In this document: one piece after another, positions 1-7,929 of the stretch
Layout: the number at the start of each line of letters is the position of its first letter
Position numbering within the stretch: the first letter of the stretch is position 1
Assembly: GCA_045596625.1 (NCBI GenBank)
Contig: JAZOCU010000073.1
Coordinates: 1 to 18,304, forward strand
DNA from: Firm-04 sp045596625
GTDB lineage: Bacteria > Bacillota > Clostridia > Oscillospirales > Ruminococcaceae
Direction: 5' to 3'
DNA length: 18,304 bases
The notes under the pieces: model-generated
What the model saw: the letters and a program-made list of their open reading frames with translations, nothing else
Told to the model about the DNA's origin: nothing
The model's database searches: none
Position numbers and translations under genes: made by a program

Positions 1-1366
1 GATGACCTTCACCATCCTGCATACCGGCGACACCCGCAAGGAGCTGGATTCTGTGATCATGCAGGCCAAGGGCATCGCCCAGGAGAAGCTGTGCCAGCTG
101 ATTCCGCTGGACTACCAGCAGGAAGAAGGCTTTGTTTCTGCGCTGCCGCTGGGTCTGAACAAAGTGGAGATTCAGCGCACCATGACCACTTCTGGTGTGG
201 CGATCTTCCTTCCGTTTATTACGCAGGAGTTGTTCCAGCGTGATCCGGAAGCCCTGTACTACGGTCTGAACGCCCTGACCAACAACCTGATCATGGCGAA
301 CCGCAAGAGCCTGAAAAACCCGAATGGTCTGATTCTGGGCACTCCCGGCAGCGGCAAATCCTTCTCCGCCAAACGTGAGATCGCCAATGTCTTCCTGGCA
401 ACGCAGGATCACATCATGATCTGCGATCCCGAAGGCGAGTATTACCCGCTTGTCAATCGCCTCAAAGGTCAGGTAATCAGGATATCGCCCACCAGTACGG
501 ATTACATCAACCCGCTGGACATCAATGTTAACTACTCGGATGGAGATGATCCCATCCGCCTGAAGTCTGACTTCATTCTGTCCCTGTGTGAGCTGGTTCT
601 GGGCGAGCAAGAGGGTGTTGGCGCTCAGCAGAAGAGTATCATCGACCGTGCGCTGCGGGAAATCTACAAGCCATTCTTCGCTGATCCTGTGCCTGAGAAG
701 ATGCCCATTCTGGGCGATCTCTACAACAAGCTGCGCAGCATGGAAGAACCGGAAGCTGCGGAAGTAGCGACCGCTCTGGAGCTGTATGTAACCGGCTCTC
801 TGAACGTGTTCAACCACCAGACTAATGTGGAACTGAATAACCGCTTGGTGTGCTATGACATCAAGCATCTGGGCCAGAACCTCAAAAAGCTGGGTATGCT
901 CATTGTTCAGGATCAGGTCTGGAACCGTGTCACGATCAACCGTGCGCAGCGCAGATCCACCTGGTACTACATGGACGAATTCCACTTGCTGCTGCGCGAG
1001 CCGCAGACAGCAGCTTACTCCATCGAAATCTGGAAGCGTTTTAGGAAGTGGGGCGGCGTTCCTACGGGCATCACGCAAAACGTGAAGGATTTGCTGATCT
1101 CCCGCGAGGTTGAAAGCATCTTTGAAAACTCCGAGTTTATCATGATGCTCAATCAGGCTCCCGGTGACAGCGCAGAGCTGGCCAAGCGTCTGCACATTTC
1201 CGACCATCAGCTGAGCCATGTCACGCAGGCCGGTGAAGGTGAAGGGCTGCTGTTCTTCGGAAATGTCATCATTCCCTTTGTTGACCGCTTCCCCAAGGAT
1301 ACGGAACTCTACCGTATCATGACCACAAAACCGAGTGAAATGCTGAAGGAGGATGAAGCTGTATGA
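1..1366 (+). CDS. VirB4-like conjugative transfer ATPase, C-terminal part (5' end outside window)
   Basis: This is the ATPase that powers the type IV secretion channel at the inner face of the membrane during conjugation. The frame is open to the left edge, so only about 454 residues are seen. Counting from the first ATG at base 2, a Walker A motif GTPGSGKS lies at residues 113-120 and a Walker B-like strand YYMDEFH has D325/E326. These are followed by a GITQNVKDLL segment typical of VirB4/TrsE proteins. Family members in Firmicutes ICEs (the CD1110 type) are about 800 residues, so roughly 45% is missing upstream, including the N-terminal membrane-associated domain. The ATG at base 2 is just an internal methionine or the window edge, not a start. 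The stop overlaps the start of the next small gene by four bases (ATGA), which suggests translational coupling. The family assignment is firm; the CD1110 sub-family label comes from memory of similar elements. Confidence 0.93.
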   Translation, partial: MTFTILHTGDTRKELDSVIMQAKGIAQEKLCQLIPLDYQQEEGFVSALPLGLNKVEIQRTMTTSGVAIFLPFITQELFQRDPEALYYGLNALTNNLIMANRKSLKNPNGLILGTPGSGKSFSAKREIANVFLATQDHIMICDPEGEYYPLVNRLKGQVIRISPTSTDYINPLDINVNYSDGDDPIRLKSDFILSLCELVLGEQEGVGAQQKSIIDRALREIYKPFFADPVPEKMPILGDLYNKLRSMEEPEAAEVATALELYVTGSLNVFNHQTNVELNNRLVCYDIKHLGQNLKKLGMLIVQDQVWNRVTINRAQRRSTWYYMDEFHLLLREPQTAAYSIEIWKRFRKWGGVPTGITQNVKDLLISREVESIFENSEFIMMLNQAPGDSAELAKRLHISDHQLSHVTQAGEGEGLLFFGNVIIPFVDRFPKDTELYRIMTTKPSEMLKEDEAV

Positions 1367-1536
1367 TGATTTTCCTTTCTCTTCTGGCTCTGCTGGTCCT
1401 TGTGATCATGCTCTCCGCCTGCCGCGCCGCCTCCATTGCGGATGACAATATGGAACTTGCCTTCGCGGAATGGCTGGAAGACCATCCTGAGAAGAAGGCT
1501 GAGTTCCAGCATCTGCAGAAGAAGACAGCCGCCTGA
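1363..1536 (+). CDS. Small membrane peptide (57 aa) between VirB4 and the NlpC/P60 gene
   Basis: This short gene starts in an ATGA overlap with the VirB4 stop. An AAGGAGG ribosome-binding site lies at 1346-1352, 10 bases before ATG 1363. Its own stop overlaps a downstream ATG (1536). The peptide begins MMIFLSLLALLVLVIMLSAC, one hydrophobic segment at about residues 3-19, and then has a charged tail (residues 27-57, rich in E, D, K) that looks helical. Residues 17-20 (LSAC) match a lipobox, but the N-terminus has no K or R, so a true lipoprotein signal is doubtful and a plain single-span membrane peptide is equally possible. I do not recognise a named family. Position and coupling imply a minor component of the transfer apparatus. 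It is easily missed by gene finders because of its size. Confidence 0.75.
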   Translation: MMIFLSLLALLVLVIMLSACRAASIADDNMELAFAEWLEDHPEKKAEFQHLQKKTAA

Positions 1537-1553
1537 TGGGAGAAGGTGCGAAA

Positions 1554-3350
1554 ATGAAGGAAGAAAAGCAGCCTTCTGCACCCCGGCTTCAGTTCAGGGA
1601 TGAAGATCAGCAGTTTCCTGAACTGAAAAAGCCCATGCAAGCTGCTGAAAGCGCAGCCGACAAACGGGATCGGATGAAAGCTCGCTTGCGGCATGAGCAT
1701 GGCCCGAAAAAGCAGACAGCACCAACTGTCCCCAACGCAGCCCCCGCATCCTCTGGCGAAACTGCCAAGCCAGCCCCGCCCCGTCTTCTGTTCTCTGACG
1801 ATGGCGGCGTGAAAGCTCCGAAGAAGCATGGACAGGGCATCGTCAAACAGACGGTATCTGCCGAGGTACACCGACAAATGGTTCAGGATGAGGATGACAA
1901 CACGGGGCTTCAAGCCGTTCATAGCACAGAACGTGCCGGTCATAGCACGCTGAGTACCGTTCAACACATGCATCAGTCCAAGCTCCAGCACGATCACAAA
2001 CGGCTGGTCAGGGCGGAAAAGAAGCTGGATCATGCCAATATCCGGTTCCTGCAGAAGGAGCAGGAGGTCAAGCACCCGGAGCATACCGGCAGCAACCCGA
2101 TCTCCCGTGCCAATCAGCGGCGAGCCATCAAAAGGGAGTACCTTGCAGCCAAGGCAGGGCGCAGCACCGGATCTGCTTACGGCGCGAGCAAGAATGCCAG
2201 TAAGGCGGTCAAGAAAACGGCGTCTTCTACGGAATCCGTGGGCAAGTTCATCGCCAAGAAGAAGCACTTCCTGCTGATTCTGGGGCTTGTGGCAATGCTC
2301 ATGTTTGTGATGAACGCCCTTTCTTCCTGTACGCCGCTGCTGGAAGCTGGACTTCATGCGCTGGTGATGGGTACATACCCGGCAGAAGAACGGGATGTAA
2401 AAGCTGCGGAGCGGGTGTACAAGGGAAAAGAAGATGACCTGAAACGTGAGCTTGAACGCTATGAGCGTCATCATCCCGGCTATGATGAGTACATCATCGA
2501 AGCCGATACGGATGACATCTGGCACGATCCCTACGCCCTGATCGCCATTATCTCTGCCTACCATGGCGAGGAATGGACGATTGATGATGTTTACGGCATC
2601 ATCGACATGCTGTTTGAGTGGCAGTACAAGGTAACGGAAACTGTGACAACGGAGACACGCTCCCGAACAGAAACGCGGGAGGATACCCGGCTTGTCACCG
2701 ATCCCGACACCGGACGCAGCTACTGGGAGCGGTACACCTACGAAGTCACTGTGCCGTATGCCTACACAACCTGTACGGTCACGCTGGAAGCGGAAATCCT
2801 GTCACACGCTCCTGTGTACATCATGTCCCGTGAGAAGATGGGCATGTATGCGCTGTATATGTCCACCCTGGGCAATATGCCGCATCTGTTCAGCGGTCCC
2901 CATGCGTCCACGCTGAAAGACCCGCTTGTGTATGATGTGCCGCAGGAACTGCTGGACGCCGATCCGCAATTTGCTCTCCTTATAGAGGAAGCCAACAAGC
3001 GGCTGGGCTATCCCTATGTATGGGGTGGATATGATCCGTCCACATCCTTTGACTGCTCCGGCTTCATCAGCTGGTTGTTCACATCAACTGGGGTGAACAA
3101 CATCGGTCATATGGGTGCAACATCCCTGTACGGATACGGCGATCCTGTGCGACCGGAAGACGCAAAACCCGGCGACGTCATCTTCTTCCAGGGAACCATG
3201 GGAGAAGGTACAGAAGGAATCACTCATTGCGGATTGTATGTTGGCAACAACATGATGATCCATTGTGGTAATCCCTGCAGCTATGCTGATCTGACAGATT
3301 CGTACTGGCAGACACATTTCTACGGATACGCCCGTCTTTACGACCATTGA
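1554..3350 (+). CDS. Membrane-anchored NlpC/P60 peptidoglycan hydrolase of the conjugation machinery (CD1108-like)
   Basis: This probable VirB1-like cell-wall hydrolase cuts peptidoglycan so that the transfer channel can pass. The 598-residue protein has a charged, K/R/Q-rich cytoplasmic N-terminal region, one membrane span at about residues 239-261 (following KKKH) and then an extracellular part. A middle domain (DPYALIAIISAYHGEEWT through MYALYMSTLGN) precedes a C-terminal NlpC/P60 domain. That domain starts at RLGYPYVWGGYD and has catalytic C501 in DCSGF, H558 in ITHCG and third residue H570 in MIHCG, so the triad looks complete. I see no SLT transglycosylase domain, unlike Tn916 Orf14. 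I prefer ATG 1554, because GGGAGAAGG (1538-1546) sits 7 bases upstream. ATG 1536, which overlaps the previous stop, would add six residues. The CD1108 family name is from memory of C. difficile CTn elements. Confidence 0.9.
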   Translation: MKEEKQPSAPRLQFRDEDQQFPELKKPMQAAESAADKRDRMKARLRHEHGPKKQTAPTVPNAAPASSGETAKPAPPRLLFSDDGGVKAPKKHGQGIVKQTVSAEVHRQMVQDEDDNTGLQAVHSTERAGHSTLSTVQHMHQSKLQHDHKRLVRAEKKLDHANIRFLQKEQEVKHPEHTGSNPISRANQRRAIKREYLAAKAGRSTGSAYGASKNASKAVKKTASSTESVGKFIAKKKHFLLILGLVAMLMFVMNALSSCTPLLEAGLHALVMGTYPAEERDVKAAERVYKGKEDDLKRELERYERHHPGYDEYIIEADTDDIWHDPYALIAIISAYHGEEWTIDDVYGIIDMLFEWQYKVTETVTTETRSRTETREDTRLVTDPDTGRSYWERYTYEVTVPYAYTTCTVTLEAEILSHAPVYIMSREKMGMYALYMSTLGNMPHLFSGPHASTLKDPLVYDVPQELLDADPQFALLIEEANKRLGYPYVWGGYDPSTSFDCSGFISWLFTSTGVNNIGHMGATSLYGYGDPVRPEDAKPGDVIFFQGTMGEGTEGITHCGLYVGNNMMIHCGNPCSYADLTDSYWQTHFYGYARLYDH

Positions 3351-3364
3351 TAAGGAGGGATGAA

Positions 3365-3646
3365 ATGAAACGGCGTAACCAGAGCAACCGCGCCCTGCTT
3401 GAGAAACATAAGCAGGAGCTGGCATCCATCGAAGAAAAGATGGCTGCTATGACAGCCCGGAAAACTGAACTCCTGGCTATGATTACGGAAGAAGAAAACG
3501 TGGAGATCGTCAACATGGTTCGTGCCGGAGCCGTGACGCTTGAGGATCTTCGCAAGATAATGGAGGGACAGCGCAACAGCGTTGTCCCTGTTTTGATGGC
3601 ACAACCCACCGATAAGGAGGAGATCGAACATGAAAATGATGAATAA
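3365..3646 (+). CDS. DUF4315 family protein (small coiled-coil protein)
   Basis: This 93-residue, charged protein has residues 1-50 forming a probable coiled coil (KHKQELASIEEKMAAMTARKTELL in two heptad-rich stretches). A short conserved-looking segment follows, NVEIVNMVRAGAVTLEDLRK, which is the pattern of DUF4315 proteins (a helix pair, then a 'VR..VT.E.L' motif). DUF4315 genes are found between the NlpC/P60 and DUF4366 genes in Tn1549/CTn-type elements, exactly as here. No enzymatic residues are evident, so a role as a small cytoplasmic or adaptor component of the transfer machinery is inferred from context only. The start is ATG 3365, with AAGGAGG at 3352-3358. A TTG at 3347 in the same frame would add six residues but has no ribosome-binding site. 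The 3' end overlaps the next gene by 17 bases. Confidence 0.85.
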   Translation: MKRRNQSNRALLEKHKQELASIEEKMAAMTARKTELLAMITEEENVEIVNMVRAGAVTLEDLRKIMEGQRNSVVPVLMAQPTDKEEIEHENDE

Positions 3647-5384
3647 GCACAGTTTTAAGCGCTGGCTGACGATGCTGCTGTGTGCCATGCTGGTCTGTGT
3701 GTACATGACCGGCAGCATTGCCGCTGGTGAATCCACCACGCCCACCGATCTGGAGATCGTCGAAGAGGATGAATCTTACTGGCTGGACGAGGTAGAGGGC
3801 GAGGTCATTCTGGACGACCCCGCTTACTTTATGGACGAAGATGGCGAGGAGCCTGCCGTGGACACTGGCGCAGATGTACCCAGTGAGGAAGCGGACGATA
3901 AGGCAACCGAGGACGCCGCTGGCGGCGAGACGCCTGCAACGCCCGATACCCCCACCACCGAAGGTGAGGTTGATCAGACAACCGGCGATGATGCTGCACA
4001 GCAGCCCTCTGACACGCCCTCTGATACACCTGCTGATGTCCCTGTTGGGGAACCCGAAACGCCTGTGGAGCCTGAAACGCCGCCCGTTGATCTGAAAACC
4101 CTCTTTGAGGTTAAGATCAAGGTGCCGTCCACCTGGCGCAACAGCTACTCCGCTCCTGTCCGCATCAAGATCACTCCCAGCAGCGATGTCATGTGGGATA
4201 AGGTCAAGTACCGTGTGGGCGACGAAGACTGGGAGGAACTCAAGGATAATGTGTTCCTCTATGATGGCTTCTATTACACCGATGTTGATGTGTATTACAA
4301 CGCCAAGATCGTTGTTCGCCTCTTCGGTGCAGAAGGTGAATACTTCGACACCAAGGCCGACATCAATATCTTCGATCACTATGCCCCCGAAGTGACTGCC
4401 GGTTTCAAGGATATGGTGCTGCATGTTGAGGCGGTGGATGATCTGTCTCAGGTGGCTGGCATTCAGGTCAACGGCCTGCTGTTTACCACGCTGACGGACG
4501 GCAAGCTGGATGTGCGTATGGAAGACCCGCTGCTGGGTTACAAGCAGCTGGCGATCCGCGCCTATGACTATGCTGGCAACTTCTCCGACCCGGTCACTCT
4601 GGACAACCCCTACTATGTGGAACCGACGCCGGAACCCACCAACACCCCCAAGCCTACCAAGAAGCCGACCACGACCAAGAAGCCCACGAATACGAAAAAG
4701 CCGTCCAGTTCCAGCGGTTCTTCTTCCAGCGGCACCAGCTCCAAGCCCACCGCTACTCCTGTGGTCACGGAAGCCCCTGTTGTTACCACGGCTCCCACGC
4801 AGCAGATCATCTATGTGACGCCTGATCCCAACTACTTCAACTACATGCAGCCTACCGTGACGGCAGAGCCTGAAACGGTGTATGTTCCCCTCGGCCCCGG
4901 TCAGCCCTACAAGTCCGAAGGGAATATGCAGACGCTGGATATGCTCTATTCCGCGTCCACCAATAAGCAGTTCATCACCGTTCAGACCCGCGCTGGCGAA
5001 ACCTACTACATGGTGATTGACTACGACAAGCCCATCGACGAGGAAAACGAGATTTACGAAACCTACTTCCTCAACCTTGTCGATGACCGCGATCTGATGA
5101 GCGTCGTGTCGGAGGATGAGATTCAGCCCACGCCCACGCCTCAGATCGTGTATGTCACGCCTGAACCCACGGAGGTTCCTGTCCAGCCCACGCCCATCCC
5201 TGTGGAAGATGACGAGCCTGCTGCACCGTCTTCTGCCACCCTCCTGTTGATCGTCGGCATTGCCGCCATCGCCGGTGCTGCGTTCTGGTTCGTCAAGGGC
5301 AAGAAGAACAACGCTGCGCCCAGTATGGATGACTACGAAGATGAGTACGAGTTTGAGGACGAAGAAGATGAATCTGATGCCTGA
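3630..5384 (+). CDS. DUF4366-containing surface protein of the mating apparatus (CD1107-like)
   Basis: This 584-residue secreted, membrane-anchored protein starts at ATG 3630 after AAGGAGG (3614-3620), inside the end of the DUF4315 gene. Residues 1-32 form a signal peptide (KRW, a hydrophobic core, then SIAA). Next come an acidic, T/P/E-rich stretch (about 35-150) and two beta-rich, Ig-like segments (about 155-325, with VKIKVPSTWRNS and IRAYDYAGNFSDPV). A Pro/Thr/Lys/Ser wall-spanning linker (about 330-390) and the DUF4366 core (about 434-493, FITVQTRAGETYYMVIDYDK) follow. Near the C-terminus are a second PTP linker and a membrane span (538-555). The cytoplasmic tail is strongly acidic (YEDEYEFEDEEDE). 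There is no LPxTG motif. The architecture suggests a surface-exposed stalk or mating-pair component on the membrane's outer face. Its biochemical role is unknown. Confidence 0.88.
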   Translation: MKMMNKHSFKRWLTMLLCAMLVCVYMTGSIAAGESTTPTDLEIVEEDESYWLDEVEGEVILDDPAYFMDEDGEEPAVDTGADVPSEEADDKATEDAAGGETPATPDTPTTEGEVDQTTGDDAAQQPSDTPSDTPADVPVGEPETPVEPETPPVDLKTLFEVKIKVPSTWRNSYSAPVRIKITPSSDVMWDKVKYRVGDEDWEELKDNVFLYDGFYYTDVDVYYNAKIVVRLFGAEGEYFDTKADINIFDHYAPEVTAGFKDMVLHVEAVDDLSQVAGIQVNGLLFTTLTDGKLDVRMEDPLLGYKQLAIRAYDYAGNFSDPVTLDNPYYVEPTPEPTNTPKPTKKPTTTKKPTNTKKPSSSSGSSSSGTSSKPTATPVVTEAPVVTTAPTQQIIYVTPDPNYFNYMQPTVTAEPETVYVPLGPGQPYKSEGNMQTLDMLYSASTNKQFITVQTRAGETYYMVIDYDKPIDEENEIYETYFLNLVDDRDLMSVVSEDEIQPTPTPQIVYVTPEPTEVPVQPTPIPVEDDEPAAPSSATLLLIVGIAAIAGAAFWFVKGKKNNAAPSMDDYEDEYEFEDEEDESDA

Positions 5385-5396
5385 TACCACCATCCG

Positions 5397-5421
5397 GGAG
5401 GGGTACGCTGAGTACCCCTCC
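5397..5421 (+). promoter_or_regulatory. Perfect 10-bp hairpin in the gap before the topoisomerase gene
   Basis: GGAGGGGTAC (5397-5406) and GTACCCCTCC (5412-5421) form a perfect inverted repeat with the 5-base loop GCTGA. A G-T pair could extend the stem outward. The bases after it (TTCTCTG) are pyrimidine-rich but not a proper T-run, so it is at best a weak or partial terminator. It lies between the DUF4366 stop and the topoisomerase ribosome-binding site (AAAGGAG at 5429-5435). It could attenuate transcription, mark an RNA processing site or stabilise mRNA ends. Confidence 0.6.
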
Positions 5422-5443
5422 TTCTCTGAAAGGAGTGTGAACC

Positions 5444-7555
5444 ATGCAGCTGATCGTTGCTGAGAAACGCACCGTTGCTGACGCCATCGCCAATGTGGTC
5501 GGGGCATCTGTGAAGCATAGCGGCTACATTCTCGGCCCTGGTCGCATCATTACCTGGTGTGTCGGGCATCTGGTCGAGCTGGCACCTGCCCACAAGTACG
5601 ATCCCCGCTATCTCAAATGGAAATGGGATGATCTTCCCATCGTACCGGAAACATGGGAATACTGCGTCAGCGAAAAGAGCAAGCAGCAGTTTCTGACGAT
5701 CAAAAGACTGATGCTTGACCCCACGGTGGATGAAATCGTCTGTGCCACCGACGCCGGTCGTGAAGGTGAGCTGATATTCCGTCTGGTCTACAACATGGCA
5801 GGTTGCACAAAGCCCGTGAAGCGGCTCTGGACTTCCTCTCTGGAAGAAAGTGCAATCTGCTCCGGACTTCTGAACCTGATGGATGGTTCTGACTTTGACA
5901 CGCTTTATCAGGCAGCTTTGTGCAGGGCGCAGGCTGATTGGCTGGTGGGCATCAATGCAAGCCGTCTGTATTCCCTGATGTACGGGCCGACCCTCAATGT
6001 GGGGCGTGTGGTTTCGCCCACACTCGCCATGATCGTCTCCCGCGAAGCTGCCATCCGGGCGTTCCAGTCGGAACCCTTCTACACGGTGCAGCTGAGCTGC
6101 GGTTTTCTGGTGCGATCCGAGCGAATCAAAAGCAAGGAAGAAGCAGAGGCCATCTACCAGAAGTGCAATCTGAAATCGGCGGTGGTGAAAAGCGTCACCA
6201 AGGTCAAGAAAACCGAAAAGCCGCCCAAGCTCTACGACCTGACCACCCTGCAGCGTGACGCCAACAGAATGTTTGGCTACACCGCCCAGCAGACGCTGGA
6301 GTACATGCAGACCCTCTATGAACAGAAGCTCCTGACTTATCCCCGCACAGACAGTCAATATCTGACCAGCGACATGGAAGATATGCTGCCGGAACTGGTG
6401 GAAGAAGTGGAGGAAGCCTTTCCGTACACGGCGGGTCTGAATCTCCCCATCAATACTGGTCAGGTCATCGACGATGAAAAGGTGTCCGACCACCACGCCA
6501 TCATTCCCACACGGAGTATGCTCAAAGCTGATCTGAAATCTCTGGCTACCGGCGTCCGGGATATTGTTCAGTTGGTGGCAGTTCGACTGCTCTGTGCTGT
6601 GGGCGATGCCCATGTATATGAGGAAACCTGTGTGGAGTTGGAGTGTGAGGGCGTCCGCTTCACCGGCAAGGCGAAAGTGATCACGCAAATGGGATGGAAA
6701 ATCCCCGAAGCAACCTATCAGGGCAGTCTGGGAAGCCGGTACAAGCGTGAGAAAAGCGAAACTGAATATCCGATTCCCGAAGTAAAGGTAGGTGAAACCC
6801 TGGGGCCTGTGGTTGCCAAGCTGAAAGAGGGCAAAACCACCCCGCCCAAGCACTACACCGAGGATACGCTGCTGGCAGCGATGGAACATGCAGGTGCGGA
6901 GGAAGCTCCTGAAGATGCAGAGCGCAAAGGAATCGGCACTCCTGCTACCCGTGCCGGGATACTGGAAAAGCTCGTGTCCTCTGGCTTTGTGGAGCGTAAG
7001 GGGGACAAGCGCACCAAGCATCTGGTTCCCACGGATAAAGGCGTCGCGCTTATCACGGTACTGCCTGAACAGCTGCAGTCTCCACTGCTCACCGCCGAGT
7101 GGGAGCATCGTCTGAAGCGGATTGAGCACGGCGAAGAAATGCCTGACGACTTTATCCGTGACATCACAGATATGGTCAGAGAGCTGCACCACGACGCCAA
7201 GCCGGTGCCTGGGGCGCAAACCCTGTTTCCTCCCCGGAAAGACGAGGTGGGCGTCTGTCCTCACTGCGGTATGGCGGTGTACGAAACCAATGATCGCTTC
7301 ATGTGCGGCAATCGGGGCTGTGCTTTCTGCATCTGGAAGGACAACAAGTTCCTGAACGGCAAGCATATCCAACCCACTGCCAAACTGGTGAAGACGCTGC
7401 TGAAAGACCGAAGTGTTCTGATCAAGGGGCTTCGCTCGCAGAAGACAGGGAAAACCTATGACGCCACACTCCATCTGGAGTGCAAGGAGGACGGTTCTGC
7501 CAGGTTCCGATTCTCCTTCGACACTCAAAAGAGTGGGGGTGCTGCACATGGCTAA
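5444..7555 (+). CDS. topB: DNA topoisomerase III (type IA), element-encoded
   Basis: This type IA topoisomerase passes single DNA strands through a transient 5'-phosphotyrosine break and can decatenate or relax DNA during element replication and transfer. The 703-residue protein begins with a TOPRIM domain (E7 in IVAEK; DAGREGE at 103-109 with acidic D103, E107 and E109). The catalytic site is TYPRTDS, with the active tyrosine at residue 299 and R301 beside it. SDHHAIIPT and GIGTPATRAGILEKL are further type IA signatures. The C-terminus carries a small zinc-ribbon-like cluster (C605, C608, C621, C626, C629). E. coli TopB is about 650 residues, so this is full length plus that tail. The start is ATG 5444 after AAAGGAG (5429-5435). 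Topo III genes are regular members of Tn1549-like and RP4-like conjugation modules. The 3' end overlaps the next gene by 8 bases. Confidence 0.95.
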   Translation: MQLIVAEKRTVADAIANVVGASVKHSGYILGPGRIITWCVGHLVELAPAHKYDPRYLKWKWDDLPIVPETWEYCVSEKSKQQFLTIKRLMLDPTVDEIVCATDAGREGELIFRLVYNMAGCTKPVKRLWTSSLEESAICSGLLNLMDGSDFDTLYQAALCRAQADWLVGINASRLYSLMYGPTLNVGRVVSPTLAMIVSREAAIRAFQSEPFYTVQLSCGFLVRSERIKSKEEAEAIYQKCNLKSAVVKSVTKVKKTEKPPKLYDLTTLQRDANRMFGYTAQQTLEYMQTLYEQKLLTYPRTDSQYLTSDMEDMLPELVEEVEEAFPYTAGLNLPINTGQVIDDEKVSDHHAIIPTRSMLKADLKSLATGVRDIVQLVAVRLLCAVGDAHVYEETCVELECEGVRFTGKAKVITQMGWKIPEATYQGSLGSRYKREKSETEYPIPEVKVGETLGPVVAKLKEGKTTPPKHYTEDTLLAAMEHAGAEEAPEDAERKGIGTPATRAGILEKLVSSGFVERKGDKRTKHLVPTDKGVALITVLPEQLQSPLLTAEWEHRLKRIEHGEEMPDDFIRDITDMVRELHHDAKPVPGAQTLFPPRKDEVGVCPHCGMAVYETNDRFMCGNRGCAFCIWKDNKFLNGKHIQPTAKLVKTLLKDRSVLIKGLRSQKTGKTYDATLHLECKEDGSARFRFSFDTQKSGGAAHG

Positions 7556-7877
7556 CGCAAAACCGCCCTTTGACAGGCAAATCAAGGACGCTCTCTGTGA
7601 GTATCTGTGTCAGTCTCACCGGGGTGAAGGTGCTGCGGTGTGCAGCAAAGTGCTGGAGCAGAGCTTTCACCTCAAAGGCAGCGAAGTGCGGCGGCTGATC
7701 AATGCCCTGCGGTGCGATGGCAAGCCCATCTGCAGCAACTCCGCAGGATACTTCTATGGTGCGAACGCCCAGGAAGTACAGAACACCGTGACTCAGCTCA
7801 GCAGCCGTGTTCATAAGATCACAAAAGCGCGTGACGGACTGATGCGATTCATCAGCAGTGCCCCGCAAGTCGAATAA
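7548..7877 (+). CDS. Small winged-helix-like DNA-binding protein (putative)
   Basis: This is a 109-residue protein. The N-terminal part (residues 8-75) has the run of helices and a turn expected of a helix-turn-helix or winged helix: IKDALCEYLCQ, then AAVCSKVLEQSFHLKGSEVRRLINALR, then a strand-turn segment ending GKPICSNSAGYFYGAN. The C-terminal helix (VQNTVTQLSSRVHKITKARDG) resembles the tail of small phage and ICE regulatory proteins that combine a winged helix with a helix for pairing. The start chosen is ATG 7548, eight bases inside the topoisomerase end. The Shine-Dalgarno is poor (GTGGGGGTG), so translation probably depends on coupling to topB. An upstream start in the same frame (7458) would lie wholly inside topB and is unlikely. 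The target and function are unknown; a regulatory or DNA-architecture role is inferred. Confidence 0.75.
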   Translation: MANAKPPFDRQIKDALCEYLCQSHRGEGAAVCSKVLEQSFHLKGSEVRRLINALRCDGKPICSNSAGYFYGANAQEVQNTVTQLSSRVHKITKARDGLMRFISSAPQVE

Positions 7878-7881
7878 TCCA

Positions 7882-7906
7882 GCCCTCTGCTACACCGGCA
7901 GAGGGC
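7882..7906 (+). promoter_or_regulatory. Perfect 9-bp hairpin in the gap before the YodL/DUF4316 gene
   Basis: GCCCTCTGC (7882-7890) and GCAGAGGGC (7898-7906) are exact reverse complements with the 7-base loop TACACCG. The stem begins five bases after the preceding stop codon and ends about ten bases before the next ribosome-binding site (AAAGGAG, 7917-7923). What follows is AATAATTATG, not a T-run, so it is not a canonical intrinsic terminator on this strand. A role in RNA stability, attenuation or processing is possible. Confidence 0.6.
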
Positions 7907-7929
7907 AATAATTATGAAAGGAGAATGTT

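Noticed and set aside
4620..4800. Possible DNA repeat or CRISPR-like array in the Pro/Thr-rich region
   Set aside because: The repetition comes from Pro/Thr/Lys/Ser codons in a wall-spanning linker. There are no regular repeat-spacer units.
5397..5430. Strong intrinsic terminator splitting the operon before topB
   Set aside because: The stem is perfect but what follows is TTCTCTG, not a T-run. No obvious promoter could be seen in the remaining few bases before topB.
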